Assembly (NCBI RefSeq): GCF_000719775.1
Contig: NZ_JOHR01000001.1
Coordinates: forward strand, 744,001 to 808,000
DNA length: 64,000 nt
Source of the DNA: Streptomyces sp. NRRL F-5135
GTDB taxonomy: Bacteria; Actinomycetota; Actinomycetes; Streptomycetales; Streptomycetaceae
Direction of reading: 5' to 3'
Shown: one piece after another, positions 10,421 to 17,585 of the stretch
How the letters are laid out: every line of letters begins with the position of its first letter
Position numbering within the stretch: position 1 is the first letter of the stretch
Notes under the pieces: model-generated
Seen by the model: the letters and a program-made list of their open reading frames with translations, nothing else
Told to the model about the DNA's origin: nothing
The model's database searches: none
Made by a program: the position numbers and the translations under genes

Positions 10421-10770
10421 CGACCGTGGCCACCACTCTGACGGCCGCACCCCGGCAGGTCCGGCTGCGGCTCAATGGCACCTTCGTCATCCAGACCATG
10501 AACGCGACGCTGAGGAACGCCGCGACCAACGCACCGATCCCGGGCATGACGGTGACCTTCACCGCCAACGCGGTGAGCGGGCCGATCCTGATCGGCACGG
10601 CCGTCACCGACGCCAGCGGCGTGGCGACCCTCGCCCCGCCCACCGTCACCGTTCCCGGCACCATCGTGACGGCGTCCAGCTACACGGCGTCGTTCGCCGG
10701 AGCAGCCTGCTTCACACCGTCCTCGGTCACGGCGGGCCTGTCCTTCGTCCCGTTCCCGCCGGTCCCGTAA
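5266..10770 (+). CDS. giant Ig-like tandem-repeat protein, no signal peptide
   Basis: A 1,834-residue protein built almost wholly from about 19 bacterial Ig-like (Big_3/Big_5 type) domains of about 95 residues. Each canonical unit has the consensus PNPSVCGQ, then CATVT, then GSGTPTGTVTFTGPGG, then CFTTTSLATGT and YNG. Four cysteines recur per unit and could form disulfides. Unit 1 has only the first of them, and the last unit (residues about 1725-1834) is diverged. Units 11 and 12 are nearly identical, a sign of recent duplication or gene conversion. The start is TTG at 5266 behind GGAGG. There is no signal peptide, membrane anchor or sortase motif, although such repeats usually sit in surface adhesins. 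Together with the two small phage-like genes upstream this suggests a phage-derived decoration or tail-type protein, or non-classical export. The function is not known. Confidence 0.85.
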   Translation: MASSITTLTSSPNPSVCGESVTFTVQVSPVPPETTTPTGTVSVIISDDGPTLVGTLDAAGQAQVTIDDLSVGTHQAIAAYSGDSTFDPSSSGLVNQVVNAADTTTVVTAGPNPSVCGETVTLCATVTIDPPGTGTPTGTVTFTGPGGLNQTAVLDGSGDACVTTAVLSTGTVTVTYSGDDCAASSTGTVDVTVNQADTTTVVTASPDSSVCGQPVTLCATVAIEPPGGGVPTGTVTFTGPGGFGQTAVLDPAGQVCVTTGSLATGTVTATYNGDSCAAPSTGTVDVTVNEALTDIDVTVNPDPSVCGQSVTICATVTTQPPGSGTPTGTVTFTADGGLNHTVPLDAGGQACVTTTTLVTGEVSAVYNGEGPCFAGSAEAVAVTVGQAATTTSVTATPDPSVCGELVTVCATVTIDPPGSGTPTGTVTFTGPGGLNQTVTLDATGEACLTTTALAAGTITATYNGDSCALSSTGSTDVTVNPADTTTTIAVTPDPSVCGQAVTFCATVTTDAPGSGVPTGTVTFTAPGGFSQTAVLGPAGQACVTTTTLTTGTVTAVYNGAACFNPSTGTADVTVNEASTTTVVTASPDPSVCGQTVSLCATVTTDPPGSGTPTGTVTFTGPGGLNQTVALNTAGQACLTTTSSATGTVTAVYNGEGPCFAGSSGTVAVTVGPADTTTTVTAVPDPSVCGEPVTVCASVTVDPPGSGTPTGTVTFTGPGGLNQTVTLDATGEACLTTTSLETGTIAATYNGSSCANPSTGTADVTVNQAATTTTVTAIPDPAVCGQTVTFCATVTIDPPGSGTPTGTVTFTGPGGLNQTVTLDATGEACFTAPATLSGTVTATYDGDDCAAPSTGTVDVTVNEASTTTVITATPDPSVCGQTVTLCATVTTNAPGSGTPTGTVTFTGPGGLNQTVALDPNGKACLTTTTLASGTVTAVYNGEGPCFAASSDTVTVTVNPASTSTTVSLTPNPSVCGQTVTVCAKVTTNAPGSGTPTGTVTFTGPGGLNQTVPLNASGQACFTTTSPATGTVTATYNGAPCFTASSGTASVTVNPASTSTTVSLTPNPSVCGQTVTVCAKVTTNAPGSGTPTGTVTFTGPGGLNQTVPLNAAGLACFTTTSLATGTITATYNGAACFTTSSGTATATVNEAATTTTVTATPNPSVCGQSVTACAKVTTNAPGSGTPTGTVTFTGPGGLNVTVPLDAAGQACLSSTSLTSGTITATYNGEGPCFAASSGSATLVVNPAATTTTVTATPNPSVCGQSVTLCATVTANAPGSGTPTGSVTFTAPGGLNVTVPLNAGGQACFTSTSLITGTVTAVYNGASCFLPSTGAASLTVNPAASTTTVTATPSTSVCGQSVTLCATVTLAPPGSGTPTGTVTFTGPGGLNQTVALNASGQACFTTTSLATGTVTATYNGSGCAGGSSGSVAVTVNEAATTTTVTATPGTSVCGQSVTVCAKVTTNAPGSGTPTGTVTFTGPGGLNQTVPLNAAGQACITSTSLATGTITATYNGEGPCFAGSSGTVAVTVNPAATTTAVTLVPNPSVCGQPVTVCALVTTNAPGSGTPTGTVTFTGPGGLNQTVALNASGQACFTTTSLATGTITAVYNGAPCFTASTGTAAVTVNPAATTVTVTATPNPSNCGQTVTVCAAVSTNAPGSGTPTGTVTFTGPGGLNATVALNAAGQACFSSTSLSSGTITAHYNGAPCFKESTGSVVINATTVATTLTAAPRQVRLRLNGTFVIQTMNATLRNAATNAPIPGMTVTFTANAVSGPILIGTAVTDASGVATLAPPTVTVPGTIVTASSYTASFAGAACFTPSSVTAGLSFVPFPPVP

Positions 10771-10790
10771 CCCACCCGACCGCACAGACC

Positions 10791-10819
10791 GCGCCGGGCC
10801 GCACACCGCGGCCCGGCGC
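10791..10819. terminator. hairpin between convergent genes
   Basis: A perfect 12-bp inverted repeat (10791-10802 with 10808-10819) and a 5-base loop lie between the end of the Ig-repeat gene and the end of the TetR gene. No T-tract is present, which is usual in Streptomyces. It probably serves both directions. Confidence 0.7.
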
Positions 10820-10858
10820 GGGCCGCGTCCTGAGCCCCCGCACCCCCGGCTCTCCCCG

Positions 10859-11425
10859 TCACTCCTCCCCCTCAAGGCGGTCCACCACCGCGCGCACCGT
10901 CGCCAGCACGAGTTCGCGGTCCAGCGGCGCGCCCTCGAAGTTGCGGTGCATGGGCCAGCCCTCGATGAGGGCGTCGAGCGCGCGGCAGGTGGCCTCGGAG
11001 AAGTGCACGGCGAGGCTCTCGCGGCTGACGAGCAGCCAGTCCCGTCCGAGCGCGCGTACGGCGTCGTCGTGGTTGCCGTACGCGTACATCTCGAACAGCG
11101 CGGTCATCTCCCTCGGCGTGGCGTAGCCGGTGCCGCAGATCAGTTCCGCGACCGCCTCGCACGCCTCGGCCCGGGTCGTGGCGGCGCTCAGGACCTGCCG
11201 GTAGTGGACCGACATGGTTGACGAGAGCCGCCGGAACGCCGCTTCGAGGATCGCGGCCAGGCCGTCGAAGTAGTACGTCAGCGAGCCGAGCGGGACGTCG
11301 GCCCGCTCGGCGATGAGCCGGTGGGTCGTCTTGTGCACGCCGTGGTCGACGATGACCTCCAGAGCGGCGGCGACGATGCGGTCCTTGCGGTCCGGATCGT
11401 TCGCGACCTGCCTGCGCCCAGCCAT
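10859..11425 (-). CDS. TetR-family transcriptional regulator
   Basis: A 188-residue TetR-type repressor. The N-terminal helix-turn-helix covers roughly residues 13-58, with the recognisable THRLIAERADVPLGSLTYYF core, and is followed by a helical ligand-binding domain. ATG at 11425 is preferred because GGGAGGAAAG lies 7 bases upstream. An in-frame GTG at 11455 would place that ribosome site inside the gene. It is divergent from the MFS transporter gene at 11551, and the 125-bp gap holds two copies of a palindromic operator. It most likely represses the transporter and itself, and an exported compound would be the inducer. The ligand is unknown. Confidence 0.9.
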   Translation of the reverse strand: MAGRRQVANDPDRKDRIVAAALEVIVDHGVHKTTHRLIAERADVPLGSLTYYFDGLAAILEAAFRRLSSTMSVHYRQVLSAATTRAEACEAVAELICGTGYATPREMTALFEMYAYGNHDDAVRALGRDWLLVSRESLAVHFSEATCRALDALIEGWPMHRNFEGAPLDRELVLATVRAVVDRLEGEE

Positions 11426-11490
11426 CGGTCTTTCCTCCCACGGGCACGCGTCCACGTGCCTGCGACGACCTTCTCACAGATCCATGAGTG

Positions 11491-11524
11491 TGTACGCTTG
11501 TACAAAAGTGTGTACGTCTGTACA
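11491..11524. promoter_or_regulatory. twin TetR-type operators
   Basis: Two copies of the palindrome TGTAC-N4-GTACA lie at 11491-11504 (TGTACGCTTGTACA) and 11511-11524 (TGTACGTCTGTACA). The centre-to-centre distance is 20 bp, about two helical turns, so two dimers could bind on one face. They sit just upstream of the MFS start and in the shared promoter with the tetR gene. Confidence 0.75.
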
Positions 11525-11550
11525 TCACCGACGGCTGTGCAAGGAGTTCC

Positions 11551-12789
11551 GTGGCCACCACGATCGCGCGGCGCCGTCTGGCGCTCTACGCGTTGTTCTT
11601 CATCCCCGGTGTGGGAATCGCCTCCTGGGTGACTCGCACACCCGCGGTCCGCAATCTGCTGGAGGCGTCCACCGCGGAGATGGGCCTGGTCCTGTTCGGG
11701 CTCTCGGTGGGGTCGATGCTCGGCATTCTCTGTTCCGGCGCGCTCGTCGCGCGGTTCGGCGCGCGGCCCGTCATCGCCGTCGGCACGTTGGCGTTGATCA
11801 CCAGCCTGCCCACCATCGGGCTGGGTGGCGCCCTCTCGCTCAAGCTGCTCGTCGCGGCGGGGCTGTTCCTCTTCGGCGCGGGCATGGGCGGAGGCGAGAT
11901 CGCGATGAACGTCGAGGGCGCCGACGTCGAGAAGGCGATCGGACGGCCCTTCCTGCCGGCCCTCCACGGCTATTTCAGCCTCGGTACGGTCGTGGGCGCC
12001 GTGGCGGGCATCGTCTTCACCGCGACGGAATTCTCCGTGGTCTGGCACCTCGTGATCATCGGTGTCCTGACCCTCTTCCTCTTCCTGCTCGCCATGCGCG
12101 CCATACCTGACGGCACCGGACGTGTTCCCCGGCGGGAGCGCCGGGGCGAGGTCGCGCGGAGCGGCCCGGCGCTGTGGAAGGACTCGCGTCTGCTGCTCAT
12201 CGGCGTGATCGTGCTGGCGATGGCGCTCGCCGAGGGCACCGCGAACGACTGGCTGCCGCTCGTCATGGTCGACGGGCACGGGTTCGATCCCGCGCTGGGC
12301 TCGACGGTGTACGCCGCCTTCGCCGCGTCGATGACCGTCGGCAGGTTCGTGGGCGGGAGGATCATCGAGCGGGTCGGGCGCGCCAAGGTGCTCGCCGGGA
12401 GCGCGGTGTTCGGTGCCGTCGGTCTGGCGCTGGTGGCGTTCGTCGACAACCAGGTCGTGGCCGCGGCGGCGGTCGTTTTCTGGGGCCTCGGCGCGTCTCT
12501 CGGGTTCCCTGTCGCGTTGTCCGCGGCGGGCGACTCCGGTCCGGACTCCGCCGCCCGGGTCTCCCTGGTCGCGACCGTCGGCTATGTCGCGTTCCTCGTC
12601 GGACCGCCGGTGCTCGGCTTCCTCGGCGAGGAGTACGGGCTGCGTGGCGCGCTTGTCGTACCCCTGGTCTTCGTCGCGGCTTCGAGCTTCCTCGCCCTCC
12701 GGGCGGTGGACACACGCGACACGAAGAACGCGGACGGTGCGGCGGACGCGACCGACTCGAACGACGCGGACGCCGTAACGGCCCGCTGA
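11551..12789 (+). CDS. MFS transporter
   Basis: A 412-residue major facilitator with about 12 hydrophobic segments. It resembles the YbjJ/fucose-permease-like branch: the early segment FFIPGVGIASWVTRTPAVR, the GLSVGSMLGIL motif and the GAGMGGGEIAMNVEGADVE loop all fit. The start is GTG at 11551 with AAGGAG at 11541-11546. The frame is open further upstream, to 11488, but that extension would run through both operators. The C-terminus ends in a hydrophilic Asp/Ala-rich tail. It is probably controlled by the divergent TetR protein through the two palindromes before it. The substrate, a sugar or drug, cannot be told. Confidence 0.88.
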   Translation: MATTIARRRLALYALFFIPGVGIASWVTRTPAVRNLLEASTAEMGLVLFGLSVGSMLGILCSGALVARFGARPVIAVGTLALITSLPTIGLGGALSLKLLVAAGLFLFGAGMGGGEIAMNVEGADVEKAIGRPFLPALHGYFSLGTVVGAVAGIVFTATEFSVVWHLVIIGVLTLFLFLLAMRAIPDGTGRVPRRERRGEVARSGPALWKDSRLLLIGVIVLAMALAEGTANDWLPLVMVDGHGFDPALGSTVYAAFAASMTVGRFVGGRIIERVGRAKVLAGSAVFGAVGLALVAFVDNQVVAAAAVVFWGLGASLGFPVALSAAGDSGPDSAARVSLVATVGYVAFLVGPPVLGFLGEEYGLRGALVVPLVFVAASSFLALRAVDTRDTKNADGAADATDSNDADAVTAR

Positions 12790-12829
12790 CCGGGGTCCGG
12801 TCGGCGGGGCCCCGCGCGGGGAGCGGACC

Positions 12830-12876
12830 GTACGCCGGTGGCGGGGGTACGGTCCGTGCCCCGGCCACCGGCGTAC
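12830..12876. terminator. convergent-gene hairpin
   Basis: A 13-bp perfect inverted repeat (12830-12842 with 12864-12876) lies between the convergent MFS gene and the AsnB-like gene. An alternative nested pairing uses GGACCGTAC with GTACGGTCC. Confidence 0.65.
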
Positions 12877-12878
12877 TC

Positions 12879-14714
12879 TCAGAGCACGATGTCCACGTCG
12901 TACGCGCGCAACCACGCGTCGAGTTGCAGGGTCGTCTCCAGGGCCGCCCGACTCATCCCCCGTTCCAGGGCCGCCGGGCCCTCCGTGCGCACCGCCGCCT
13001 TGAGGGCGGGCGCGAAGAACGGGTCGAGCGGGCTCGACGACCCGCGGACCAGCAGCGCCAGCCGTTCGCGGAGCGTCCGGTTGTACGCCTCGGCCCTGAT
13101 GGACGGGTACGGGGTCTTGACGCGCTGGGCCACGGCCTCGGGGAGCAGGTCCCGCATCGCGGCGCGGAGCAGGCTCTTCTCCCGGCCGTCGAAGCTCTTC
13201 ATGGCCCAGGGGACGTTGAAGGTGTACTCGACCAGGCGGTGGTCGGCGAAGGGGACCCTGACCTCCAGGCCGCAGGCCATGCTCATCCGGTCCTTGCGGT
13301 CGAAGAGGACCTGCGCGTGGCGGGTCAGAGCGAGGTAGGTGACCTCGCGGTAGCGGGCCTCGGCCGGGTCGTCGAGGGCCCGGTGGGCGGCGATCTCCGC
13401 GACGGCCGTGCTGTGGCAGTCCTGCTCGTAGGCGGCCAGGTCGAGCTTGGCGAGCAGGTCGGGGGTGAAGACGACCTCGTTGCCCCGGTAGTTGGCCCGG
13501 CCCTCGTGGACCCAGGGGAACGTGGTGGAGAACACCGCGTCAGGGTCACGCTGCCACCGGTATCCGCCGAACACCTCGTCGCCGCACTCCCCGGACAGCG
13601 CGACGGTCGAGTGCTGCCGCACGATGCTGAAGAGCAGGTGCAGTGAGGCGTGTTCGTCCCCCTTGGCGATCGGCAGGTCGTACGCCCGGAGGACGGAGTC
13701 CCGCAGCGCGGGGTCGAGCAGATCCGGTGCCCTGAGCGGAAGTTCGCTGTGGTCGGAGCCGACGTGTTCCGCGAGCAGCCGGGCGTAGACGTGGTCCTCG
13801 TTGGCCCCCTCACCCGCCGTACCGTCCAGGTCGGGGTCGCTGACGGAGCACGAGCGGATCCGGCCGAGGCCCTTCTCGCGGGTGGCGTGGGCCGCCAGCG
13901 CGGTCAGGGAGCTGGAGTCGAGGCCGCCGGACAGGAGTGTGCACAGCGGCACGTCCGAGACCATCTGCTGTTCGACGATGTGCTCCAGCAGGTCCCGGAC
14001 GGTACGGATCGTGGTGTCCAGGGAGTCGGTGTGTTCGCCGGCCTCGAGCTGCCAGTAGCGGTGCTCGCTGACGCCCGCCCGGCCGACCCGTACGGCGCAG
14101 CCCGCGGGGACCTCGCGCATCCCGCGGAAGACGGCGTTTCCGGGGACCTTGGCGACGGACAGGATGTCTCGCAGTCCCTCGGCGTCGAGGACCGGTTCGA
14201 AGGCGGGGTGGGCCAGGATCGCCTTGGGTTCCGATCCGAAGAGGACCCCGCGGGAGGTCTCCGCGTAATAGAGGGGCTTGACGCCCATGCGGTCCCGGAC
14301 GAGGAGGAGTTCCTCCCGGTCCATGTCCCAGATCGCGAACGCGTAGATGCCTTCCAGGCGGGTGGCGAAGCCGGCGCCCCATTGCAGATAGGCGCGGAGG
14401 ACGACCTCCGTGTCGCTGCGGGTGGCGAAGTGGTGTCCCAGGGAGGTGAGCTGGGCGCGCAGCTCCTGGAAGTTGTACGTCTCGCCGCTGTAGGTGAGTG
14501 CGGCGCGGGCGCCGGGGCGTTCCTCGGCCACCATGGGCTGGCAGCCGCCCTCGATGTCGATGACGGACAGGCGGCGGTGCCCCAGGGCCACGTGGTCGCC
14601 GGTCCAGAGTCCGTCGGCGTCCGGGCCGCGGCGGGCCATTGTGGCGGTCATGGCCCGCGCGACGTCGTGGTCGATGGGGCGTGCGAAGTCGACCCATCCG
14701 GCGATACCGCACAT
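12879..14714 (-). CDS. AsnB-type glutamine-dependent amidotransferase (asparagine synthetase family)
   Basis: A 611-residue protein, full length for class B asparagine synthetase. The N-terminal Ntn glutaminase begins MCGIAGW, so the nucleophile Cys2 is exposed after Met removal. The ATP-pyrophosphatase domain carries the SGGLDSSS loop. The start is ATG at 14714 with AGGAG 7 bases upstream; the frame is open further upstream, but that stretch is antisense-frame material over the dehydrogenase gene. It closes the minus-strand operon behind a UDP-sugar dehydrogenase. In bacterial O-antigen pathways, enzymes of this fold amidate nucleotide-linked uronic acids (WbpS type), so here it may turn a uronate into a uronamide, or amidate another carboxylate in the cluster product. 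Plain asparagine synthesis is the alternative. Confidence 0.9.
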   Translation of the reverse strand: MCGIAGWVDFARPIDHDVARAMTATMARRGPDADGLWTGDHVALGHRRLSVIDIEGGCQPMVAEERPGARAALTYSGETYNFQELRAQLTSLGHHFATRSDTEVVLRAYLQWGAGFATRLEGIYAFAIWDMDREELLLVRDRMGVKPLYYAETSRGVLFGSEPKAILAHPAFEPVLDAEGLRDILSVAKVPGNAVFRGMREVPAGCAVRVGRAGVSEHRYWQLEAGEHTDSLDTTIRTVRDLLEHIVEQQMVSDVPLCTLLSGGLDSSSLTALAAHATREKGLGRIRSCSVSDPDLDGTAGEGANEDHVYARLLAEHVGSDHSELPLRAPDLLDPALRDSVLRAYDLPIAKGDEHASLHLLFSIVRQHSTVALSGECGDEVFGGYRWQRDPDAVFSTTFPWVHEGRANYRGNEVVFTPDLLAKLDLAAYEQDCHSTAVAEIAAHRALDDPAEARYREVTYLALTRHAQVLFDRKDRMSMACGLEVRVPFADHRLVEYTFNVPWAMKSFDGREKSLLRAAMRDLLPEAVAQRVKTPYPSIRAEAYNRTLRERLALLVRGSSSPLDPFFAPALKAAVRTEGPAALERGMSRAALETTLQLDAWLRAYDVDIVL

Positions 14715-14845
14715 GTTCGAGCTCCTGAAGTTACGGGGGCGTGTGTGCCCCGGCCGGTCGAGGGACGTCAGGTCGTCGCGCCGCCCGTCGGCCCCGGCGG
14801 GCGGCGCGTTGAAGGTGAGGCGGGGTGTTGCGTCGACGGTGTCGG

Positions 14846-16108
14846 CTACAGGAGCTCGACGTGGGGCTGGGGCCGAGCGGTGCCGCGGGTGTCGAGGAGC
14901 AGCGGGGCGTGCCTTTCGATCAGGTCGATGTCGAACACCTTGTGCTGCTGGAGGAGAATCGCGAGGTCCGCCCGGCCCAGCGCGGTGCACAGGTCCGGGT
15001 CGGCGGTCGCCACGGGCTCGCCCTCGACGTCCCAAGCGGGTACGTAGGGGTCGTGGTACGAGACGGAGGCGCCCAGCGCGCGCAGCCGTCTGACGACGTC
15101 GCGGGCGGAGGTCTCCCGCTGGTCGGAGATGTCCGCCTTGTAGGTCACGCCGAGCAGCAGAACGCGGGCCCCCCGGAGCGTCATCCCGGCCCGGTCCAGG
15201 AGCTGCTGCGCGCGCTCGACGACATAGCGGGGCATCCGGGTGTTGATCTCCTGGGCCAGCTCCACCATCCGGAAGGGGTAGCCGAGGGTACGGACCTTGT
15301 GGGCCAGGTAGTTGGGGTCGATCGGGATGCAGTGCCCGCCGACTCCGGGACCGGGCCGGAACGCCTGGTAGCCGAACGGCTTGGTGGCGGCGCACGAGAT
15401 GGCGTCCCACAGGTCGATGCCGAGTTCGTGGGAGAAGACGGCCATCTCGTTGACCAGTGCGATGTTGACGTGCCGGTAGGTGTTCTCGATCAGTTTGGCC
15501 ATCTCGGCCTCGCGGGTGCCCGCGGCCTGTACCACCTGGTCGACGACCTGCCGGTAGAAGGCGGAGGCCGCGGCGGTGCAGGCGGGGGTGAGTCCGCCGA
15601 CCACCTTGGGCGTGTTGCGGATCCCGTAGGTCTTGTTGCCGGGGTCGACGCGCTCCGGGGAGAACGCCAGGTGGAAGTCGAGGCCGGCGGTCAGGCCCGA
15701 CTTCTCCAGGAGCGGCCGCACCACCTCGTCGGTCGTCCCCGGATAGGTGGTCGACTCCAGGACCACGAGGGTTCCGGGCCGCAGGTGACGGCCGATCGCC
15801 TCGCAGGCGCTCTCGACCATGGCCAGGTCGGGTCCTCCGTGCGGGGAGAGCGGGGTGGGTACGCAGATCACGACGGTGTCCGCGTCCGCGACGACGCTCT
15901 CGTCGGTCGTCGCGGTGAAACCCCGGGAGCACAGGGCGGCGACGGTGGCGTCGTCTATGTCGTCCACGTGCGACAGGCCGGAGTTGAGCCGGTCGACGGT
16001 GGTGGCGTCGCGGTCCAGGCCGGTGACGCGCATGCCGGCCGCGCCGGCTTCGACGGCGAGCGGCAGACCCACGTACCCGAGTCCTACGATGACAAGCTGG
16101 CTGCGCAC
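14846..16108 (-). CDS. UDP-sugar 6-dehydrogenase (WbpA/WecC-like)
   Basis: A 420-residue NAD-dependent dehydrogenase of the UDP-glucose/UDP-HexNAc 6-dehydrogenase family, which oxidises the C6 hydroxyl twice to give a uronic acid. It shows the Rossmann motif GLGYVGLPLA near residue 9, the VPTPL segment, the STTYPGTT motif, the central helical region with IENTYRHVNIALVNE, and the catalytic cysteine in GPGVGGHCIPIDP. The C-terminal third is the UDP-binding domain (GVTYKADISDQRETSA). Sequence style is closer to the HexNAc dehydrogenases than to the UDP-glucose enzyme. The start is GTG at 16108 with GGGGGAC upstream. It sits 131 bp before the amidotransferase gene and supports a nucleotide-sugar pathway. 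Confidence 0.9.
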   Translation of the reverse strand: MRSQLVIVGLGYVGLPLAVEAGAAGMRVTGLDRDATTVDRLNSGLSHVDDIDDATVAALCSRGFTATTDESVVADADTVVICVPTPLSPHGGPDLAMVESACEAIGRHLRPGTLVVLESTTYPGTTDEVVRPLLEKSGLTAGLDFHLAFSPERVDPGNKTYGIRNTPKVVGGLTPACTAAASAFYRQVVDQVVQAAGTREAEMAKLIENTYRHVNIALVNEMAVFSHELGIDLWDAISCAATKPFGYQAFRPGPGVGGHCIPIDPNYLAHKVRTLGYPFRMVELAQEINTRMPRYVVERAQQLLDRAGMTLRGARVLLLGVTYKADISDQRETSARDVVRRLRALGASVSYHDPYVPAWDVEGEPVATADPDLCTALGRADLAILLQQHKVFDIDLIERHAPLLLDTRGTARPQPHVELL

Positions 16109-16181
16109 GAATGTCCCCCTTCGGTGGGAGGTGCTGCGGGAAGATGGTGACGGTGGGGTGGCGACGCCGGTGCGGTGAGGC

Positions 16182-17585
16182 TCACACGGCCCGCGCGCGC
16201 CCGGCCAGAACGGCGACCAGGAGAGGCGGCGCGAGCAGGAGCGCGAAGGCGGTCGCGTAGCCGTCGAGCGTGCCGGAGGGTGCGGCCGGCCAGGCGTTGA
16301 GGACGGCGGAGGCCAGCGCGAGGACGACGACCTGCCCCAGGTTCATATTGGTCTGGAGGGCGCTGGTGGTGTGGCCCTGCCGGCCCGGGGCGCTGTGCGT
16401 GAGGGACAGCACGGTGACACAGGGGTCGAGCATGCCCATGCCGATGGCGGCCAGCGGCATGGCCGCGACCGCGACGAGCGGGGACACACCGTCGAGGCAG
16501 CCGGCGACCGCGAGGGCCACGGACGCTGCCATGATCAGCGCGCCGACGGTGATGATGCGGTGCCGGGCGACGTTCTGGAGTGCCTTGCCCTGGAGCCAGG
16601 AGGCGCCCGCCCACAGCACGGCGGCGGCGGTGAACGAGGCACCGACCGTCACGGCGGCGACGTTCCGCTCGGTGATCAGCATCAGCGGGACCAGGGCCTC
16701 GACGGTGAAGTACGTGCCCGAGGTCAGGCCGCGCAGCAGCACCGTGGTGGGCAGACCGCGCGCGCTGCGCCAGGTGCCCGCCGGCAGCAGCCGCGGGGCG
16801 AACACGACCAGCAGGACGATCCCGGCGACGGCGAACAGCAGATGGCGCGCGTCCCGGCCCGACACCCCGTACTGCCCGAGCGCCGCTCCGAGGCTGAGCA
16901 TCGCCGCCGCGAACAGCGGCGGGCGGGCCGCCCGTTCCTCCTCGGGCGGCATGTCGGAGTGTCCGGGGGCCTCGTGGGCCGCCCTGCGCAGGACGGCCAC
17001 GAGGGCGAGGGCGGGCAGGGTGGTCAGCGCGGCCAGGCCGTAGAAGACCACACGCCAGGACCACTGTTCGGAGACGACACCGGCCAGCGGCGGGCCGACG
17101 AGGGAAGGGACGACCCAGGTGGCGCTCATCAGGGCCAGCATCCGGGGCCGCAGCCGGTCCGGATAGGACTGCCCGATGGCCGTGATCACCGACACGGAGA
17201 CCATCCCGGCGGCCATGCCGTCCACGAACCGGCCGATCGCGAGTTGCCACACCGACACACTGGACGCCGACACCAGCAGGGTCAGGACCGACAGGATCAT
17301 GCCGAGGGCCAGCGGACGCCGTGCCCCGGCCCGGTCCGCCCAGTGGCCGCCGAGTACGCCACCGAGCAGGCTGGCCGCCACGAAGGAGCCGGCGACCACG
17401 GGGAAGAGAGGCACCCCGTCCAGGTCCCGGGCAGCGGTCGGCAGGGTGGGCACCACGGCCAGGGCGGCGAAGCCGGTCAGGAACATCACCACGGCGAACG
17501 TCGTGGTGGCGGCCACGTACGGCCGGGAGAAGATGCCCGGCTCCGCGGCGGCCGGCGGGGGCAGCGTGCTCTGCTTCTCAGGCAT
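16182..17585 (-). CDS. MFS exporter of the operon
   Basis: A 467-residue major facilitator with 12-14 hydrophobic segments. Motif A-like GHWADRAGARRPLALG follows the second segment, and GRFVDGMAAGMVSVSVITA is also typical of drug/proton antiporters. ATG at 17585 overlaps the stop of the upstream gene by 8 bp (ATGCCTGA) and has no strong ribosome site of its own, so translation is probably coupled. The frame is open to 17651, but that would overlap the upstream gene further. In a small biosynthetic operon it most likely exports the product or an intermediate. Confidence 0.88.
   Translation of the reverse strand: MPEKQSTLPPPAAAEPGIFSRPYVAATTTFAVVMFLTGFAALAVVPTLPTAARDLDGVPLFPVVAGSFVAASLLGGVLGGHWADRAGARRPLALGMILSVLTLLVSASSVSVWQLAIGRFVDGMAAGMVSVSVITAIGQSYPDRLRPRMLALMSATWVVPSLVGPPLAGVVSEQWSWRVVFYGLAALTTLPALALVAVLRRAAHEAPGHSDMPPEEERAARPPLFAAAMLSLGAALGQYGVSGRDARHLLFAVAGIVLLVVFAPRLLPAGTWRSARGLPTTVLLRGLTSGTYFTVEALVPLMLITERNVAAVTVGASFTAAAVLWAGASWLQGKALQNVARHRIITVGALIMAASVALAVAGCLDGVSPLVAVAAMPLAAIGMGMLDPCVTVLSLTHSAPGRQGHTTSALQTNMNLGQVVVLALASAVLNAWPAAPSGTLDGYATAFALLLAPPLLVAVLAGRARAV

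Noticed and set aside
12879..15932. Extension of the AsnB frame to 1,017 codons
   Set aside because: The part beyond 14714 is an off-frame shadow of the UDP-sugar dehydrogenase, and the required MCG start is at 14714.
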